A stretch of DNA of 64,000 bases from positions 1 to 64,000 of the forward strand of contig JAHJQQ010000033.1 in NCBI GenBank assembly GCA_018819175.1. The letters run 5' to 3'. The stretch's first letter is position 1. Each line of letters opens with the position of its first letter. The translations under genes were made by a program, and so were the position numbers. The notes under the pieces were generated by a model. It searched no databases. It was not told the DNA's origin and saw only the letters and a program-made list of their open reading frames with translations. Source of the DNA: Gammaproteobacteria bacterium (lineage in GTDB: Bacteria > Pseudomonadota > Gammaproteobacteria > Thiohalobacterales > Thiohalobacteraceae). This document shows, piece by piece, positions 18,495-29,441 of this stretch.

Positions 18495-19855
18495 GCGGTG
18501 TTCTGTTTTCCGCCGCGGCCTTTGTGTTGGCGCTGGGTGTGCTGATCGCCGTGCACGAGTTCGGTCACTACTGGGTGGCACGCCGTGCGGGCGTCAAGGT
18601 ATTACGCTTCTCGCTCGGCTTCGGCAAGCCGCTGTGGCGGCATACCTACGGTGCCGACCAGACCGAGTTCGTTCTCGCTGCCATCCCGCTTGGCGGCTAT
18701 GTGAAAATGCTCGATGAACGCGAAGGCGAGGTGCCGGCGCAGGATCTGTCGCGCGCCTTCAATCGCAAGCCATTACCGCAGCGCATGGCCGTGGTGGTGG
18801 CGGGGCCGGCTTTCAATTTCCTGTTCGCGATTTTTGCCTACTGGGCCTTGTTCATTTATGGCGTGCCGGGTGTTAAGCCCATGTTGGATGTGCCGGAACC
18901 GACCGGATTGGCGGCGCAGTCGGGCATTGAGGAGCGCGATTTATTACTGGCCATCGACGGCAAATCCACGCCGACCTGGGATGTCGCGATCATGCAGTTG
19001 CTGGACGGTGCGCTCGACCGCAAACGACTGGCATTGGATGTGGAAAGTGTCGATGGTCACAAGCGTACGCTGTATCTGGATCTGACTCAGGCGGAGGGAC
19101 TGCTGGATCGCGGCGATCTGCTCGACGCCCTGGGTCTGAAAGCGTGGCGTCCGGTGTTACCCGCGGTGATCGATAGGGTGGTTGCCGATGCCGCCGCAGC
19201 GGTTGCCGGCCTGCAGCCCGGTGATCGGATTGTGAGCGCGGATGGTCAGATCATTGCGGATTGGGACGCCTGGGTAAGTTATGTGCAACAACGCCCTGAG
19301 CAATCCATTCAGGTTCAGATTGAGCGTGATGGCGCGCAGCTCGAACTCAGTCTGCGTCCGGATCGCGCCGAGATCGATGATGGTGTGATCGGGCGCATCG
19401 GTGCCTATGTCAGGATGCCACCCGAGCTGGGCGCGGAGCTGCGTACCGAAACCCGGTATGGGCCGGTGGCGGCATTGCAGAAGAGTGTGGCCAAAACCTG
19501 GGATATGAGTGTGCTGACGTTGCGCACCCTGTGGAAGATGGTGGTTGGCGAGGCCTCGCTGGACAATATCAGTGGCCCGATCAGCATCGCCCAGTATGCG
19601 GGACAATCCGCCAGTATCGGTTTGGGCACCTTCCTGAGTTTCCTGGCCATCGTCAGTATCAGTCTCGGGGTTCTGAACCTGTTGCCGGTGCCTGTACTGG
19701 ATGGTGGTCATCTGATGTATTACCTTATTGAACTTTTAAAGGGCAGTCCGGTGTCGGAACGGACCGAAATGTTGGGCCAGCGGATCGGGATTGCCGTATT
19801 GTTCGCCCTGATGAGTCTGGCGCTGTTCAATGACTTTGCGCGTTTATTGCGGTAA
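18491..19855 (+). CDS. rseP: Site-2 intramembrane zinc protease RseP
   Basis: 454 residues. It is an M50 family protease that in E. coli cleaves anti-sigma-E factor RseA and clears signal peptides. The zinc site HEFGH is in the first helix ([16 protein letters not shown]), and the second catalytic element is [12 protein letters not shown] near residue 400. Two periplasmic PDZ domains lie between. Neighbours bamA and skp are envelope-stress genes in other gammaproteobacteria, which fits a role in the sigma-E pathway, although no rseA or rpoE is in this window. Confidence 0.96.
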   Translation: MSGVLFSAAAFVLALGVLIAVHEFGHYWVARRAGVKVLRFSLGFGKPLWRHTYGADQTEFVLAAIPLGGYVKMLDEREGEVPAQDLSRAFNRKPLPQRMAVVVAGPAFNFLFAIFAYWALFIYGVPGVKPMLDVPEPTGLAAQSGIEERDLLLAIDGKSTPTWDVAIMQLLDGALDRKRLALDVESVDGHKRTLYLDLTQAEGLLDRGDLLDALGLKAWRPVLPAVIDRVVADAAAAVAGLQPGDRIVSADGQIIADWDAWVSYVQQRPEQSIQVQIERDGAQLELSLRPDRAEIDDGVIGRIGAYVRMPPELGAELRTETRYGPVAALQKSVAKTWDMSVLTLRTLWKMVVGEASLDNISGPISIAQYAGQSASIGLGTFLSFLAIVSISLGVLNLLPVPVLDGGHLMYYLIELLKGSPVSERTEMLGQRIGIAVLFALMSLALFNDFARLLR

Positions 19856-19899
19856 TTCCCCCCGCCGCTGACATCGACAACAAGAACTGGATCGAAATT

Positions 19900-22185
19900 A
19901 TGAATTATTTGTTACGCACCTGTGTCCTGCTTGGGGCGACCAGCATCACCCAACAGGTTCTGGCCTTCACGCCATTCACGGTGACAGATATTCGTGTCGA
20001 AGGACTGCAGCGTATTGCGCCCGGTACGGTGTTCAGCTATCTGCCCGTCAAGACCGGAGAAACCTTCGATGAGCAGCGTTCCGTGGAAGCGGTGCGCGCG
20101 CTCTTCAAAACCGGATTCTTCAAGGATGTGCGCATTGAACATGATCAGGGCGTGCTGGTCGTGGTGGTGCAGGAACGACCGGCCATTTCCAGTATCGAGA
20201 TTACCGGCAACAAGGACATCGAGTCCGAGCCGCTGCTGGATTCGCTGAAGGACATCGGCTTTGCGGAAGGCCGGGTGTTCGACCGTTCACTGCTGGACAA
20301 GGTTGAGCAGGAATTGCAGCGCCAGTATTTCAGTCGCGGTAAGTACGGCGTGAAAATTGTAACGACCGTGAATCCGCTGGAACGTAACCGCGTCGGTATC
20401 AATATCGATGTGTCCGAAGGACGTGCCGCGCGCATCAAGAAAATAAGTATCGTCGGTAACAAGGTGTTCGACGATGAGGTGCTGCTGGAAGGGTTTCAGC
20501 TGAGTACGCCGACGCTGCTGTCTTTCTATACCGGCGTTGATCAATACTCCAAGCAGAAATTGTCCGGTGATCTTGAAACGCTGCGCTCTTATTATCTGGA
20601 TCGTGGTTATATCAATTTCAACATCGATTCCACGCAGGTTTCCATTACGCCTGACAAGAAAGATATCTACATCACAATCAATATTACCGAGGGTGAGCAG
20701 TTCCGCGTCAAAGAAGTCCGTCTGGCCGGCGATCTGGTGCTGGAACCGCAAGAATTGTTCCCGCTGGTCGGGTTGAATCCAGGTGATGTGTTTTCGCGTA
20801 AATATGTGACCGAAACAGTTACCGGTATCAGCGAAAAGCTTGGCGATCAGGGGTATGCCTTCGCAAATGTGAATACCATTCCCGAGGTCGATCAGGATAA
20901 AAAAGAAGTTGTGGTGACCTTTTTCGTTGATCCGGGCAAGCGTGTCTATGTGCACCGCATCACGATGGTCGGTAATACCCGCACGCGTGATGAGGTGCTG
21001 CGCCGCGAAATGCGCCAGATGGAAGGTGGCTGGTTTTCAACCTCGGCCGTGGAACGTTCGAAAGTCCGTTTGGATCGCCTGGGCTATTTTGAAGAGGTCA
21101 ATGTCGAGACCCCGACCGTGCCCGGCACCAACGATCAGATCGATGTGAATTATTCAGTGACGGAACGGCCATCCGGTAATCTGATGGTCGGTTTGGGTTA
21201 TGCGCAGTCTTCCGGCCTGTTGTTCAACGCCAGCGTCACTCAGGACAATTTTTTGGGTAGTGGCAAGCAGGTCGGCTTTTCGTTCAACAACAGTGATGTG
21301 AATACGATCTACAGCTTCAACTATTTGAATCCGTACCACACGATCGATGGTGTCAGTCGTGGCTTTGGCGCCTTTTACCGGGAAACGGACGCCGAAGAAG
21401 CCAACCTGTCTGATTACTCAGCAGACACCCTGGGCGGCAATGTCAATTATGGTATTCCGATTAACGAATTTGACAGAGTGCGTTTGAATGTCGAATACGA
21501 AAACCTGGATCTGTCCACCACGTCATTTACGTCACAGGAGATTCAGGATTTTATCACCGAGAACGGCAATCAATTCGACACCATTAAATTGACCGGTGGC
21601 TGGTCCCATGATTCCCGCAACAAGACCATCTTCCCGGATCGGGGAACTCGCCAGAGTGCGACCGCCGAACTGACGGTGCCGGGTATGGACCTGCAGTTCT
21701 ATAAACTGGGCTATGAGCAGCAGACCTATGTGCCACTGACCAAGTCCTTCACTCTGCTGCTAAATGGCGAGGTTGGCTATGGTGATGGCTACGGAGATTT
21801 CGATAATCTGCCATTCTTTGAAAATTATTATGCCGGTGGCGTGCGTTCGGTACGTGGTTTCGAGGATAATACCCTGGGTCCGCGCGATTCCCTGGGTGAT
21901 CCTCTGGGTGGCGGGTTCCGGTTGGTCGGTAATATGGAGGTGTTGTTCCCGCCGCCGTTCTTTACCAAGAGCAACTCCTTCCGGATGGGCGCCTTCGTGG
22001 ATGTCGGAAACGTGTACGCAAGCTATGACGATTTCAAGGCGGATGAACTGCGCTATTCAACGGGTATAGGCGCAACCTGGTTATCGCCCTTGGGCGCGCT
22101 GTCATTCAGCCTGGCCATGCCGCTGAACGACGAGCCCGACGATGATACCCAGGTATTCCAGTTCACCATCGGCACGAATTTGTAG
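19900..22185 (+). CDS. bamA: Outer-membrane protein assembly factor BamA
   Basis: 761 residues: a cleavable signal peptide ending around VLAF, five POTRA domains to about residue 420, then an Omp85 16-strand barrel. The conserved barrel loop is visible as [18 protein letters not shown] (the VRGF/Y lid-lock motif). BamA inserts beta-barrel proteins into the outer membrane. The C terminus is FQFTIGTNL, ending in Leu rather than the usual aromatic residue but keeping the Phe-x-Phe strand pattern. It lies between rseP and skp as in most gammaproteobacteria. Confidence 0.97.
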   Translation: MNYLLRTCVLLGATSITQQVLAFTPFTVTDIRVEGLQRIAPGTVFSYLPVKTGETFDEQRSVEAVRALFKTGFFKDVRIEHDQGVLVVVVQERPAISSIEITGNKDIESEPLLDSLKDIGFAEGRVFDRSLLDKVEQELQRQYFSRGKYGVKIVTTVNPLERNRVGINIDVSEGRAARIKKISIVGNKVFDDEVLLEGFQLSTPTLLSFYTGVDQYSKQKLSGDLETLRSYYLDRGYINFNIDSTQVSITPDKKDIYITINITEGEQFRVKEVRLAGDLVLEPQELFPLVGLNPGDVFSRKYVTETVTGISEKLGDQGYAFANVNTIPEVDQDKKEVVVTFFVDPGKRVYVHRITMVGNTRTRDEVLRREMRQMEGGWFSTSAVERSKVRLDRLGYFEEVNVETPTVPGTNDQIDVNYSVTERPSGNLMVGLGYAQSSGLLFNASVTQDNFLGSGKQVGFSFNNSDVNTIYSFNYLNPYHTIDGVSRGFGAFYRETDAEEANLSDYSADTLGGNVNYGIPINEFDRVRLNVEYENLDLSTTSFTSQEIQDFITENGNQFDTIKLTGGWSHDSRNKTIFPDRGTRQSATAELTVPGMDLQFYKLGYEQQTYVPLTKSFTLLLNGEVGYGDGYGDFDNLPFFENYYAGGVRSVRGFEDNTLGPRDSLGDPLGGGFRLVGNMEVLFPPPFFTKSNSFRMGAFVDVGNVYASYDDFKADELRYSTGIGATWLSPLGALSFSLAMPLNDEPDDDTQVFQFTIGTNL

Positions 22186-22225
22186 TTGTTGAACATATCG
22201 AAACCTTAGGAGATACACATTGAAC

Positions 22226-22729
22226 ATGCGTAACATGGTTGGAATTTTTGCTGCTATCTGCCTGAGTCTGCCGACAATGGCGCTGGCCGAGGTCAAGGTA
22301 GGCTTCGTCAACACCGTCAAGCTGATGGAAGAAGCGCCCCAGGCCAAGGCGGCCATCAGCAAGATGGAGGGTGAGTTCGCCCCGCGTGAAAAGGAACTGG
22401 TTGCCATTCAGCGCGACATCAAGACGGCGGAAGATAAATTGTCCCGCGATGCGGCGGTGATGAGTGACAGTGACCGCACCAAGGTCGAGCGTGACCTGGT
22501 CAACCGCAAGCGTGATCTGAAGCGCTCGCAGGACGAATTCCGTGAAGACCTGAACATCCGCCGCAACGAGGAGCTGGCCAAACTGCAGCGTCGTCTGTAC
22601 GACGCCATTGTCGATCTGGCAAAGGCCGAAAACTACGACTTGATTGTCAGTGAAGGCGTGGTGTTCGCCAGCACCCGGATTGATATCACGGATGCCATTC
22701 TGACGCGTCTCAAGAAATCAGATAACTGA
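22226..22729 (+). CDS. skp: Periplasmic chaperone Skp/OmpH
   Basis: 167 residues from ATG 22226; an in-frame TTG at 22220 is less likely because AGGAG at 22208-22212 is better spaced for the ATG. The signal peptide ends at MALA|EVKVG. The mature part has the Skp beta core (VKVGFVNTVKLMEEAPQAKAA) and long charged coiled-coil tentacles (about residues 55-130). Skp is a trimeric chaperone holding unfolded barrel proteins for BamA, its upstream neighbour. lpxD follows after 21 bp. Confidence 0.95.
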   Translation: MRNMVGIFAAICLSLPTMALAEVKVGFVNTVKLMEEAPQAKAAISKMEGEFAPREKELVAIQRDIKTAEDKLSRDAAVMSDSDRTKVERDLVNRKRDLKRSQDEFREDLNIRRNEELAKLQRRLYDAIVDLAKAENYDLIVSEGVVFASTRIDITDAILTRLKKSDN

Positions 22730-22750
22730 GACTGACAAGCGGCGGATGGC

Positions 22751-23773
22751 GTGGGACTGACACTGGGAGAATTGGCCGAGCGTACCGGGACTCAGGTTCA
22801 GGGTAACGCAGGGTTGATGATCAGCGGTGTCTGTACCCTGCAGGAAGGCAGGGCGGATGCCATCAGTTTTCTGGCCAATCCGCAGTACCGCAAGTATCTG
22901 TCCGGTACACAAGCGGGTGCCGTCATCCTGACTGCAGGCGACGCCAAAGACTGTTCAGTCCCGGCCCTGCTGAGCAATAACCCCTACGTGACCTATGCGC
23001 GGGTCGCGGCACTGCTTTATCCGCTGAATGACAGCGTCGCGGGTATCCATCCCAGTGCCGTGGTCGCGACCGGTAGCCGGATTGGCCACGGCGCGAGTCT
23101 CGGTCCGCTCTGTGTTATCGAAGAGGGCGCTCAGATTGGTGCCGATGTCGTTATCGGCCCGGGCTGTGTTGTCGGTCGTGATGTTGTTATTGGTGCGGGT
23201 ACACGTCTGGTTGCCAATGTTACCCTGTGTCATGGCGTACAGTTGGGCGCGCGTTGCCTGATCCATCCCGGCGCGGTCATCGGCAGCGATGGTTTTGGTT
23301 TGGCCAACGACCAGGGACATTGGCTCAAAGTGCCGCAATTGGGCAGTGTGCGGATCGGTGATGATGTCGAGATCGGCGCCAATACCAGTATCGATCGCGG
23401 CGCCTTGGAAGACACGCTGATTGCCGACGGGGTGAAACTCGATAACCAGATTCAGGTTGCGCACAATGTCCAGATCGGTGCGCATACCGCCGTCGCCGGT
23501 TGTGTCGGCATTTCCGGCAGCGCCAAGATCGGCGCGCACTGCATGCTGGCGGGTGGTGTAGGCGTTGTCGGCCATCTGGAAATCGCCGATGGAACAGTTG
23601 TCACCGGTATGTCCATGGTGACTAAATCGATCACCAAATCCGGCGTGTATTCCTCGGGTTTGTCGGCACAGCCGAATGATCAATGGAACAAGATCGCTGT
23701 GCGCTTGCGTCATCTGGACGATATGGCGCGGCGCCTGCAGGCCCTGGAGCGCAGGCTCGGGGACAAGGATTGA
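22751..23773 (+). CDS. lpxD: UDP-3-O-(3-hydroxyacyl)glucosamine N-acyltransferase
   Basis: 340 residues from a GTG start at 22751. It performs the third step of lipid A synthesis, adding a hydroxyacyl chain from ACP to the glucosamine nitrogen. The N-terminal uridine-binding domain precedes a long hexapeptide beta-helix ([18 protein letters not shown] and on). The catalytic His lies in the [11 protein letters not shown] region, and a C-terminal helix ends the protein. It forms the lpxD-fabZ-lpxA run, of which lpxB has been separated by the repeat insert. Confidence 0.96.
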   Translation: MGLTLGELAERTGTQVQGNAGLMISGVCTLQEGRADAISFLANPQYRKYLSGTQAGAVILTAGDAKDCSVPALLSNNPYVTYARVAALLYPLNDSVAGIHPSAVVATGSRIGHGASLGPLCVIEEGAQIGADVVIGPGCVVGRDVVIGAGTRLVANVTLCHGVQLGARCLIHPGAVIGSDGFGLANDQGHWLKVPQLGSVRIGDDVEIGANTSIDRGALEDTLIADGVKLDNQIQVAHNVQIGAHTAVAGCVGISGSAKIGAHCMLAGGVGVVGHLEIADGTVVTGMSMVTKSITKSGVYSSGLSAQPNDQWNKIAVRLRHLDDMARRLQALERRLGDKD

Positions 23774-23884
23774 TTCATTAGCCACGGACAACACGGAACA
23801 AGCCTTTAATGCAAATGGCATGCGTTAATTTCTTGTGTGTTCCGCGGCTAGCAAATATATATTTTGTAATGACGAGACGCTGAT

Positions 23885-24340
23885 ATGACCGATACAACAA
23901 TGGATATCAAAGAAATATTGCGACTACTGCCGCATCGCTATCCATTCCTGCTGGTCGATCGCGTGGTCGATTATAAGGTGGGCGAATATCTGCGTGGCTA
24001 CAAGAATATCACCTTCAACGAGCCGTTCTTCACCGGGCATTTCCCGCAACAGCCGATCATGCCCGGTGTACTGATCATCGAGGCGCTGGCCCAGGCAACC
24101 GGGCTGCTGGCGTTCCGCACGGTGGATCGCGCCGCCGACTCGGATTCATTGTTCATGCTGGTGGGTATCGACAAGGCGCGTTTCAAGCGTCCGGTCGAAC
24201 CGGGTGATCAACTGATGCTGGAAGTGCGCGTGGTCAACAGCAAACGCGGTATCTGGGTTTTCGAAGGCGAAGCCAAGGTGGATGGCAAGCTGGTCGCCAG
24301 TGCGCAAATCATGTGCACGGAACGGAGTGCGGACGTTTGA
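23885..24340 (+). CDS. fabZ: 3-hydroxyacyl-[acyl-carrier-protein] dehydratase FabZ
   Basis: 151 residues, a hot-dog fold dehydratase of fatty-acid elongation. The catalytic motif is [21 protein letters not shown], with the His and Glu of the active site. [13 protein letters not shown] near the start is also typical. It competes with LpxA for hydroxyacyl-ACP and so balances phospholipid and lipid A, consistent with its place between lpxD and lpxA. The TGA stop overlaps the TTG start of lpxA. Confidence 0.97.
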   Translation: MTDTTMDIKEILRLLPHRYPFLLVDRVVDYKVGEYLRGYKNITFNEPFFTGHFPQQPIMPGVLIIEALAQATGLLAFRTVDRAADSDSLFMLVGIDKARFKRPVEPGDQLMLEVRVVNSKRGIWVFEGEAKVDGKLVASAQIMCTERSADV

Positions 24341-25107
24341 TTGATTCACGCGCTGTTATCGATCCCAAGGCGGAACTGGCCGATGATGTCAGCGTAGGCC
24401 CCTTCGCGGTAATCGGTCCCCATGTGCAGATCGACTCCGGCACCCGTATCGGCCCGCATACCGTTATCAACGGACCGACCCGTATCGGTCGCAATAACAA
24501 TATCTATCAGTTTGCCTCCGTCGGCGATGACCCGCAGGACAAGAAGTACAAAGGTGAGCCTACGCGCTTGGAGATCGGCGATGGGAACACCATCCGCGAA
24601 TGCGTGACCATCAATCGTGGCACGATACAAGATGCAGGTGTCACCCGTATCGGCGACGACAACTGGATCATGGCGTATGTGCATGTCGCCCATGACTGCA
24701 TCATCGGTAATCACACCATACTTGCCAACAATACCTCGTTGGCCGGCCATGTCCGCGTCGAGGATTATGTGATCCTGGGTGGTTATACCCTGGTGCATCA
24801 GTACTGTTCACTGGGGGCGCACTGCTTCACGGCCTTCAGTAGTGGAATTGCTAAAGACGTGCCGCCTTATGTCATGGTGAGCGGATTTTCAGCGCAGCCG
24901 CATGGTTTGAATACCGAAGGTCTGAAGCGCCGCGGCTTCAGCGCCGAATCGCTTGCGCAACTCAAACAGGCGTACAAGACGCTGTATCGCTCCAAGCTCA
25001 CGCTGCAGGATGCGCTTGAGCAGTTACGGGTGCAGGCGGCGGATTCTCCGGAAGTGGGGGTGATGGTGGCGTTTTTGGAGAAGCAAACACGGGGCATTGT
25101 TCGATAG
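24337..25107 (+). CDS. lpxA: UDP-N-acetylglucosamine O-acyltransferase
   Basis: 256 residues if started at the TTG at 24337 (then Ile-Asp-Ser-Arg-Ala), which matches the usual N terminus and gives a 4-base TTGA overlap with fabZ. The next upstream ATG, at 24313, lies inside fabZ and adds eight odd residues. It performs the first step of lipid A synthesis. Hexapeptide repeats, the catalytic His in [13 protein letters not shown] and the C-terminal helical domain ([20 protein letters not shown]) are present. Immediately downstream begins the repeat region that replaces the usual lpxA-lpxB junction. Confidence 0.95.
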   Translation: MIDSRAVIDPKAELADDVSVGPFAVIGPHVQIDSGTRIGPHTVINGPTRIGRNNNIYQFASVGDDPQDKKYKGEPTRLEIGDGNTIRECVTINRGTIQDAGVTRIGDDNWIMAYVHVAHDCIIGNHTILANNTSLAGHVRVEDYVILGGYTLVHQYCSLGAHCFTAFSSGIAKDVPPYVMVSGFSAQPHGLNTEGLKRRGFSAESLAQLKQAYKTLYRSKLTLQDALEQLRVQAADSPEVGVMVAFLEKQTRGIVR

Positions 25108-25130
25108 GCAGTGCGCCCTATCGAGTCGAT

Positions 25131-25800
25131 CCCCTCTCCCCTGGCGGGAGAGGGCTAGGGAGGGGGGGCGGCGCCAGCCGTTATCAGTTTTTCTAAGAAT
25201 TCCCATCCCGGCAAATTCATTTCACACCAGTGATACACCATTAGCTTCCTTTCGCCTTTGCTGGGCGAGGCGCTTCTCTTTGCTTCGCCAAAGAAAAGCT
25301 ACCCAAAAGAAAGGCGACCCAAAGGATGGTTTAAGTGGCTGGACTAACTAGTCCCCTCTCCCCTCGTGGGAGAGGGTTAGGGAGAGGGGGAGCGGCGCCA
25401 GCCGTCAGATCTGTTGGGCACAGCGAATCCCCGCGGTTTTTCTTATTGGTTTTACGCCAGCGATACACCTGAACCTTCCTTTCGTCCTATGCTGGGCGAG
25501 GTACTTTTCTTTGCTTCGCCAAAAGAAAGAGTACCCAAAAGAAAGGCGACCCGAAGGATGGTTTAAGTGGCTGGACTGACCAGAGTCCCCTCTCCCCTCG
25601 TGGGAGAGGGTTAGGGAGAGGGGGAGCGGCGCCAGCCGTCAGATCTGCTGAGCACAGCGAATCCCCGCGGTTTTTCTTATTGGTTTCACGCCAGCGATAC
25701 ACCTGAACCTTCCTTTCGCCCTATGCTGGGCGAGGTACTTTTCTTTGTGTCGCCAAAGAAAAGTACCCAAAAGAAAGGCGACCCGAAGGCTTGCCCGCTA
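25131..25800 (+). repeat. Tandem array of a 222-234 bp unit, nearly three copies
   Basis: Unit starts (CCCCTCTCCCCT) fall at 25131, 25353 and 25587. Each unit carries the palindrome CTCTCCC...GGGAGAG, a GCGGCGCCAGCCG block, an ATACACC spacer, and then the TTTCTTTGCTTCGCC block ending in AAAGAAAGGCGACCC. The third copy changes near 25790 into a different tail. It contains no credible gene; several apparent reading frames across it are repeat translations. It is unlike CRISPR because the unit is long and there are no unique spacers. Confidence 0.85.
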
Positions 25801-25937
25801 CGCGGGTTCCCTGCGCTTCTCGGAGCAATCGGCGCGCGCCTAACTCGCCGGCCGAAACCCATGGCCGGCTCAAACACGAGGCGCGCTTCCCCCGATTGCC
25901 CCTGCGATGCTCGGCTGCGCTTACGGGACTGGAAGTC
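25711..25937 (+). repeat. Long dispersed repeat, left arm (direct orientation)
   Basis: Runs from CCTTTCGCC through TTTCTTTGTGTCGCCAAAG and GGCGACCCGAAGGCTTGCC to GATGCTCGGCTGCGC. Two inverted relatives lie at 26808-27020 and 27180-27432. With the first of these it brackets the unrecognised gene 26027-26746 as an inverted pair. Confidence 0.8.
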
Positions 25938-25951
25938 AAAACACGAAACCC

Positions 25952-25987
25952 GTAGCCTGGGTTTCGCTTTCGCTCAACCCAGGCTAC
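25952..25987. repeat. GTAGCCTGGGTT/AACCCAGGCTAC palindrome
   Basis: A perfect 12-bp inverted repeat with a 12-base loop lies between the long-repeat arm and the start of the unrecognised gene. It can form a strong hairpin upstream of 26027 but has no T-run. Confidence 0.8.
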
Positions 25988-26026
25988 GCTTGCCGATTGT
26001 TAAACGAAACTAAGGCGCCCGAAAAG

Positions 26027-26746
26027 ATGTTTAAGGAGCTTCCTAATACATGGGGTTCTGATTCGTTAACTGCCCACATAGATGGGGCGATCGACAATAT
26101 TGCTGCGACGGTTGCAAAGAACTCCGCAGAATATTCGTCGTTAAACAAAGTCGATTCTTGTTACAACTCGATAGTTGGCGGATTGATCAACCCGCCCGGT
26201 TTTCTTGAAGGGTTATTTCTTATGAGGGCGCATGTAGCCTTCCGTGCGAGTTGCATGTTGGCTATGAGCGGCCATAGCCCAGAGACGTTCCCGGTATTGC
26301 GTAGCTGCCTAGAGAATGCACTTTATGCTCTCCATATAAACCAAAACAAAGGATTGGATGATTTGTGGCTACGTCGACATGACAACCCTTCAATGGAAAA
26401 GAAGGTTCGAGCTGAGTTTAGCTACAGGAATGTAATAAAAACTCTCGAAACTGTAGATGCTGAAAATCACAAAGTGGCAGTCTCTTTGTATCAGCGCGCT
26501 ATTGACTATGGGGCACATCCAAACGAACGAGCGATGATTAGCAGTATGGGATTGAAGCAGGAGGATGGGAGAAGTCATTACATGCAGGATTATCTCTCTG
26601 GAGGCACAATGAGTCATAGGCATTCTCTTAAGTCGTGTGCTCAGATTGGTTTATGCTCGCTAATCATATTTCAAAGGATTTTCAGCGAGCGCTTCTCAAT
26701 TCTTGGTATTTCTGATCGTATAATGGCACTGAAAAAAGTGTTGTGA
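26027..26746 (+). CDS. Unrecognised 239-residue protein inside a repeat-bounded insert
   Basis: 239 residues from ATG 26027, with GGAG just inside the coding start and AAAAG before it. I do not recognise the family with confidence. It is mostly helical and has no signal peptide or clear membrane span. Visible stretches include a hydrophobic helix FLEGLFLMRAHVAFRASCML and SCLENALYALHINQN, which recall uncharacterised helical proteins seen near mobile elements. Its base composition is noticeably richer in A+T than lpxA and lpxB, and it is bracketed by inverted copies of a long repeat. Both point to recent transfer. An earlier in-frame ATG at 25907 would begin inside the repeat and is rejected. 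Confidence 0.7.
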   Translation: MFKELPNTWGSDSLTAHIDGAIDNIAATVAKNSAEYSSLNKVDSCYNSIVGGLINPPGFLEGLFLMRAHVAFRASCMLAMSGHSPETFPVLRSCLENALYALHINQNKGLDDLWLRRHDNPSMEKKVRAEFSYRNVIKTLETVDAENHKVAVSLYQRAIDYGAHPNERAMISSMGLKQEDGRSHYMQDYLSGGTMSHRHSLKSCAQIGLCSLIIFQRIFSERFSILGISDRIMALKKVL

Positions 26747-26807
26747 GTGACTGTCGGTATACATCGATAAAAAATGTAGGCCAGGTTTAGCGGGTTTTGG
26801 CTTTCGC

Positions 26808-27020
26808 CATCCCGTAGGCGCAGCCGAGCATCGCAGCGCGTTTGCGGGAAAGCTCGCCTCCTGTTTGAGCGACGAAGTCGCGAGTTAGGCGAGCGCGCAA
26901 ACGGGCGAGAAGCACAGGGAACCCGCGTAGCGGGCAAGCCTTCGGGTCGCCTTTCTTTTGGGTACTTTTTCTTTGGCGAAGCAAAGAAAAGTACCTCGCC
27001 CAGCAAGGGCGAAAGGGAGG
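26808..27020 (-). repeat. Long dispersed repeat, inverted copy 1
   Basis: Reverse complement of the 25711-25937 arm: it begins with CCCGTAGGCGCAGCCGAGCA and ends in the AAAGAAAAGTACCTCGCCCAG block. It shares blocks with the left arm, interrupted by divergent middle sequence. It forms the right bracket of the unrecognised gene. Confidence 0.8.
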
Positions 27021-27063
27021 CCAAGTTGTACAGCGCAAATCAGCAAGAACATGTAGGGCAGTA

Positions 27064-27150
27064 GGGCGCAATAGCGCAGCGTATTGCGCCGGATGGTTTA
27101 GGGTTTAACACATGCGGCGCATTATGACCTTCGGTCTAATGCGCCCTACG
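27064..27150. repeat. Two adjacent short palindromes
   Basis: The first, 27064-27090, is a copy of the GGCGCAATA...TATTGCGCC element seen at 7722-7748. The second, about 27115-27149, pairs GGCGCATTA with TAATGCGCC around GACCTTCGGTC. Neither has a downstream T-run. Confidence 0.7.
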
Positions 27151-27179
27151 TTAGCCGCGTAGTCAGATTGAGAACCCAC

Positions 27180-27432
27180 TCCCGTAGGCGCAGCCGAGCA
27201 TCGCAGCCCGTTTGCGATGAAGCTCGCCTCGTGTTTGAGCGACGAAGTCGCGAGTTAGGCGAGCGCGCAAGCGGGCGAGAAGCGGAGGGCGAGATGGAAT
27301 TAGTCGAAGGTCCAGTGGACCTTTGACCCATCGAGCGCGCAGCGGGCAAGCCTTCGGGTCGCCTTTCTTTTGGGTACTCTTTCTTTGGCGAGGCAAAGAA
27401 AAGTACCTCGCCCAGCAAGGGCGAAAGGAAGG
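27180..27432 (-). repeat. Long dispersed repeat, inverted copy 2
   Basis: A second inverted copy, closest to 26808-27020. It differs by an inserted segment around 27290-27340 (GGAATTAGTCGAAGG...) and small changes in the CTTTCTTTTGGGTAC block. It lies between the insert and lpxB and contains no supported gene. Confidence 0.8.
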
Positions 27433-27544
27433 CCAAGGTGTACAGCGCCAATCAAGAAAAGCGATAAGCCAACAAGGCACAAAAGGCTAGGGCCACAAAC
27501 CCCCACATGTTATGTTCCCACCATCACAATACAAACCCGCTGTT

Positions 27545-28705
27545 ATGCAACAAACAACCAACACCAAACCCCTCCGTATCGGCATTATCGCCGGTGAAAT
27601 GTCCGGCGATCTGCTCGGTGCCGGTCTGATCCGCGCGCTGCGTGAGCAGCATCCGGATGCCATCATCGAAGGCATTGGCGGACCGCTGATGATGGCGGAG
27701 GGCTGCCGCAGTCTGTTTCCGATGGAAGAACTCTCGGTCATGGGGCTGTTCGAGGTGCTGGTGCATCTGCCGCGGCTGCTGCGCATCCGACGTGATATCT
27801 GCCGGCACTTTATTGCCGATCCGCCGGATGTCTTTGTGGGCATAGATGCCCCGGATTTCAATCTTGGTGTGGAGCGACGGCTCAAAGCGGCGGGTATTCC
27901 CACGGTGCATTATGTCAGCCCCTCGGTGTGGGCTTGGCGACAGGGACGGGTCAAGACGATTGCGCGCAGTGTTGATCGTATGTTGGCGTTGTTTCCTTTC
28001 GAGGCGGCGTTCTACCGCGATCACCATGTCCCGGTCAGCTTTGTCGGTCATCCGCTGGCCGATCTGATTCCCGAGCGGGTTGATAAGGATGCGGCGCGAC
28101 TGGCTTTGCATCTGCCGGCCGATGTGCCCTTGATCGCGCTGTTGCCGGGCAGCCGCGCCGGTGAGGTTGCGCGACTGGCCGATACCTTTATCGCCACGGT
28201 GCATTGGTGTGTGCATCAGCGGCCCGGGCTGCATTTCGCGGTGCCCTTGGCGAATGCCATGACGCGGGAGATTTTCGTGCGCGCCTTGGGTCAGCATGCC
28301 GGTGATCTGCCGGTGCACCTGATCGACAGCAATGCGCGTCAGGTGATGGCCGCGAGTGATGCGGTACTATTGGCTTCGGGTACGGCAACGCTGGAGGCCA
28401 TGATGCTGAAACGGCCGATGGTGGTGGCCTATCGGTTGGCGCGGCTGACGTATTGGGTGGCAAAACGACTGGTGAAGTTGCCGCATATCGCACTGCCGAA
28501 TCTGTTGGCTGAGCGCCGGCTGGTACCGGAGTTCATTCAGGATGAGGCCACGCCTGAAGCCTTGGGCGCCGCGGTCCTGCAGTCTATTGATGACACCGCC
28601 AGACGCCAGGAACTGATTGCCGCCTTCGATGCTATTCATACGCAGCTGCGGCAGGATGCCGATCACAGCGCGGCCACTGCGGTGCTGGAGGTTGCGGGAC
28701 GATGA
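27545..28705 (+). CDS. lpxB: Lipid-A-disaccharide synthase
   Basis: 386 residues from ATG 27545. ATG 27512 would add 11 residues drawn from the repeat border. It is a GT19 glycosyltransferase joining UDP-diacylglucosamine and lipid X in the cytosol at the membrane. Signatures are [17 protein letters not shown] at the start, [18 protein letters not shown] and [10 protein letters not shown], and near the end [19 protein letters not shown]. It is normally adjacent to lpxA; here 2.4 kb of repeats and one foreign gene intervene, so it probably has its own promoter. It overlaps rnhB by 4 bases. Confidence 0.96.
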   Translation: MQQTTNTKPLRIGIIAGEMSGDLLGAGLIRALREQHPDAIIEGIGGPLMMAEGCRSLFPMEELSVMGLFEVLVHLPRLLRIRRDICRHFIADPPDVFVGIDAPDFNLGVERRLKAAGIPTVHYVSPSVWAWRQGRVKTIARSVDRMLALFPFEAAFYRDHHVPVSFVGHPLADLIPERVDKDAARLALHLPADVPLIALLPGSRAGEVARLADTFIATVHWCVHQRPGLHFAVPLANAMTREIFVRALGQHAGDLPVHLIDSNARQVMAASDAVLLASGTATLEAMMLKRPMVVAYRLARLTYWVAKRLVKLPHIALPNLLAERRLVPEFIQDEATPEALGAAVLQSIDDTARRQELIAAFDAIHTQLRQDADHSAATAVLEVAGR

Positions 28706-29313
28706 ATGACTCGCAGGACATCGACTTCACGCGCGGGCTGCGACTGGTGGCCGGTGTCGACGAGGTCGGCCGTGGTCCGCTCGCCGGGGCCGTAGTGGCG
28801 GCGGCGGTGATTCTGGATCCGGCGCGTCCCATTGCCGGATTGGCGGATTCCAAAAAACTCACCGAAGCGCGTCGTGAGGCCTTGGCGCCGATTATTCAGG
28901 AATGCGCACTGGCCTGGGCGTTAGGGCGGGCCGAGGTCGAAGAGATCGACAGCATCAATATCCTTCAGGCGAGTCTGCTGGCCATGCGTCGTGCTGTGCT
29001 GGCACTGCAGATTGCGCCCGAGTTCGCCCTGATCGACGGCAATCGGTGTCCCGAATTGCCCTGTCCGGCTGAGGCGGTCATCAAGGGTGACAGTCGTGTG
29101 GCGGCCATCAGCGCCGCGTCTATCCTGGCCAAGGTGGCGCGGGATCGGGAAATGGTCTTGTTGGATGCGGAGTATCCGGGCTATGGCCTGGCGCAGCACA
29201 AGGGTTATCCGAGCAAGATGCATTTAACAGCCTTGGAGGCGCTGGGCGTGTCGCCGCTGCACCGGCGCAGCTTCGGTCCGGTACGTCGTCTGATCCAGCT
29301 GGGAGAGGCCTGA
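28702..29313 (+). CDS. rnhB: Ribonuclease HII
   Basis: 203 residues. It removes ribonucleotides from DNA:RNA hybrids, including single misincorporated ribonucleotides. The acidic catalytic set is visible: Asp-Glu in [16 protein letters not shown], Asp in FALIDGNR and Asp in [12 protein letters not shown] overlap with lpxB indicates coupled translation, a common pair in gammaproteobacteria. Confidence 0.96.
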   Translation: MNDSQDIDFTRGLRLVAGVDEVGRGPLAGAVVAAAVILDPARPIAGLADSKKLTEARREALAPIIQECALAWALGRAEVEEIDSINILQASLLAMRRAVLALQIAPEFALIDGNRCPELPCPAEAVIKGDSRVAAISAASILAKVARDREMVLLDAEYPGYGLAQHKGYPSKMHLTALEALGVSPLHRRSFGPVRRLIQLGEA

Positions 29314-29441
29314 GCCTTTCATTGACCTGGATTAAAAGGTTCAATAAAGTCAGGCTACTGTTGTTACTAGTGAAAGATTTTTCACATTCAGCATAAGTAA
29401 CAGAACCAGGCCGAGGTAGGTCCGCGGCTTAGGGAACAGGG

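Noticed and set aside
25131..25800. Tandem array considered as a CRISPR
   Set aside because: Units are over 220 bp, nearly identical along their whole length and lack short repeats with unique spacers; no cas gene is in the window.
27146..27506. Several overlapping short frames in 26670-27510 on the minus strand
   Set aside because: They are translations of the long dispersed repeat (AAA/GAA-rich blocks giving KKEYPKERR-like peptides). The same peptides appear from every copy, in several frames.
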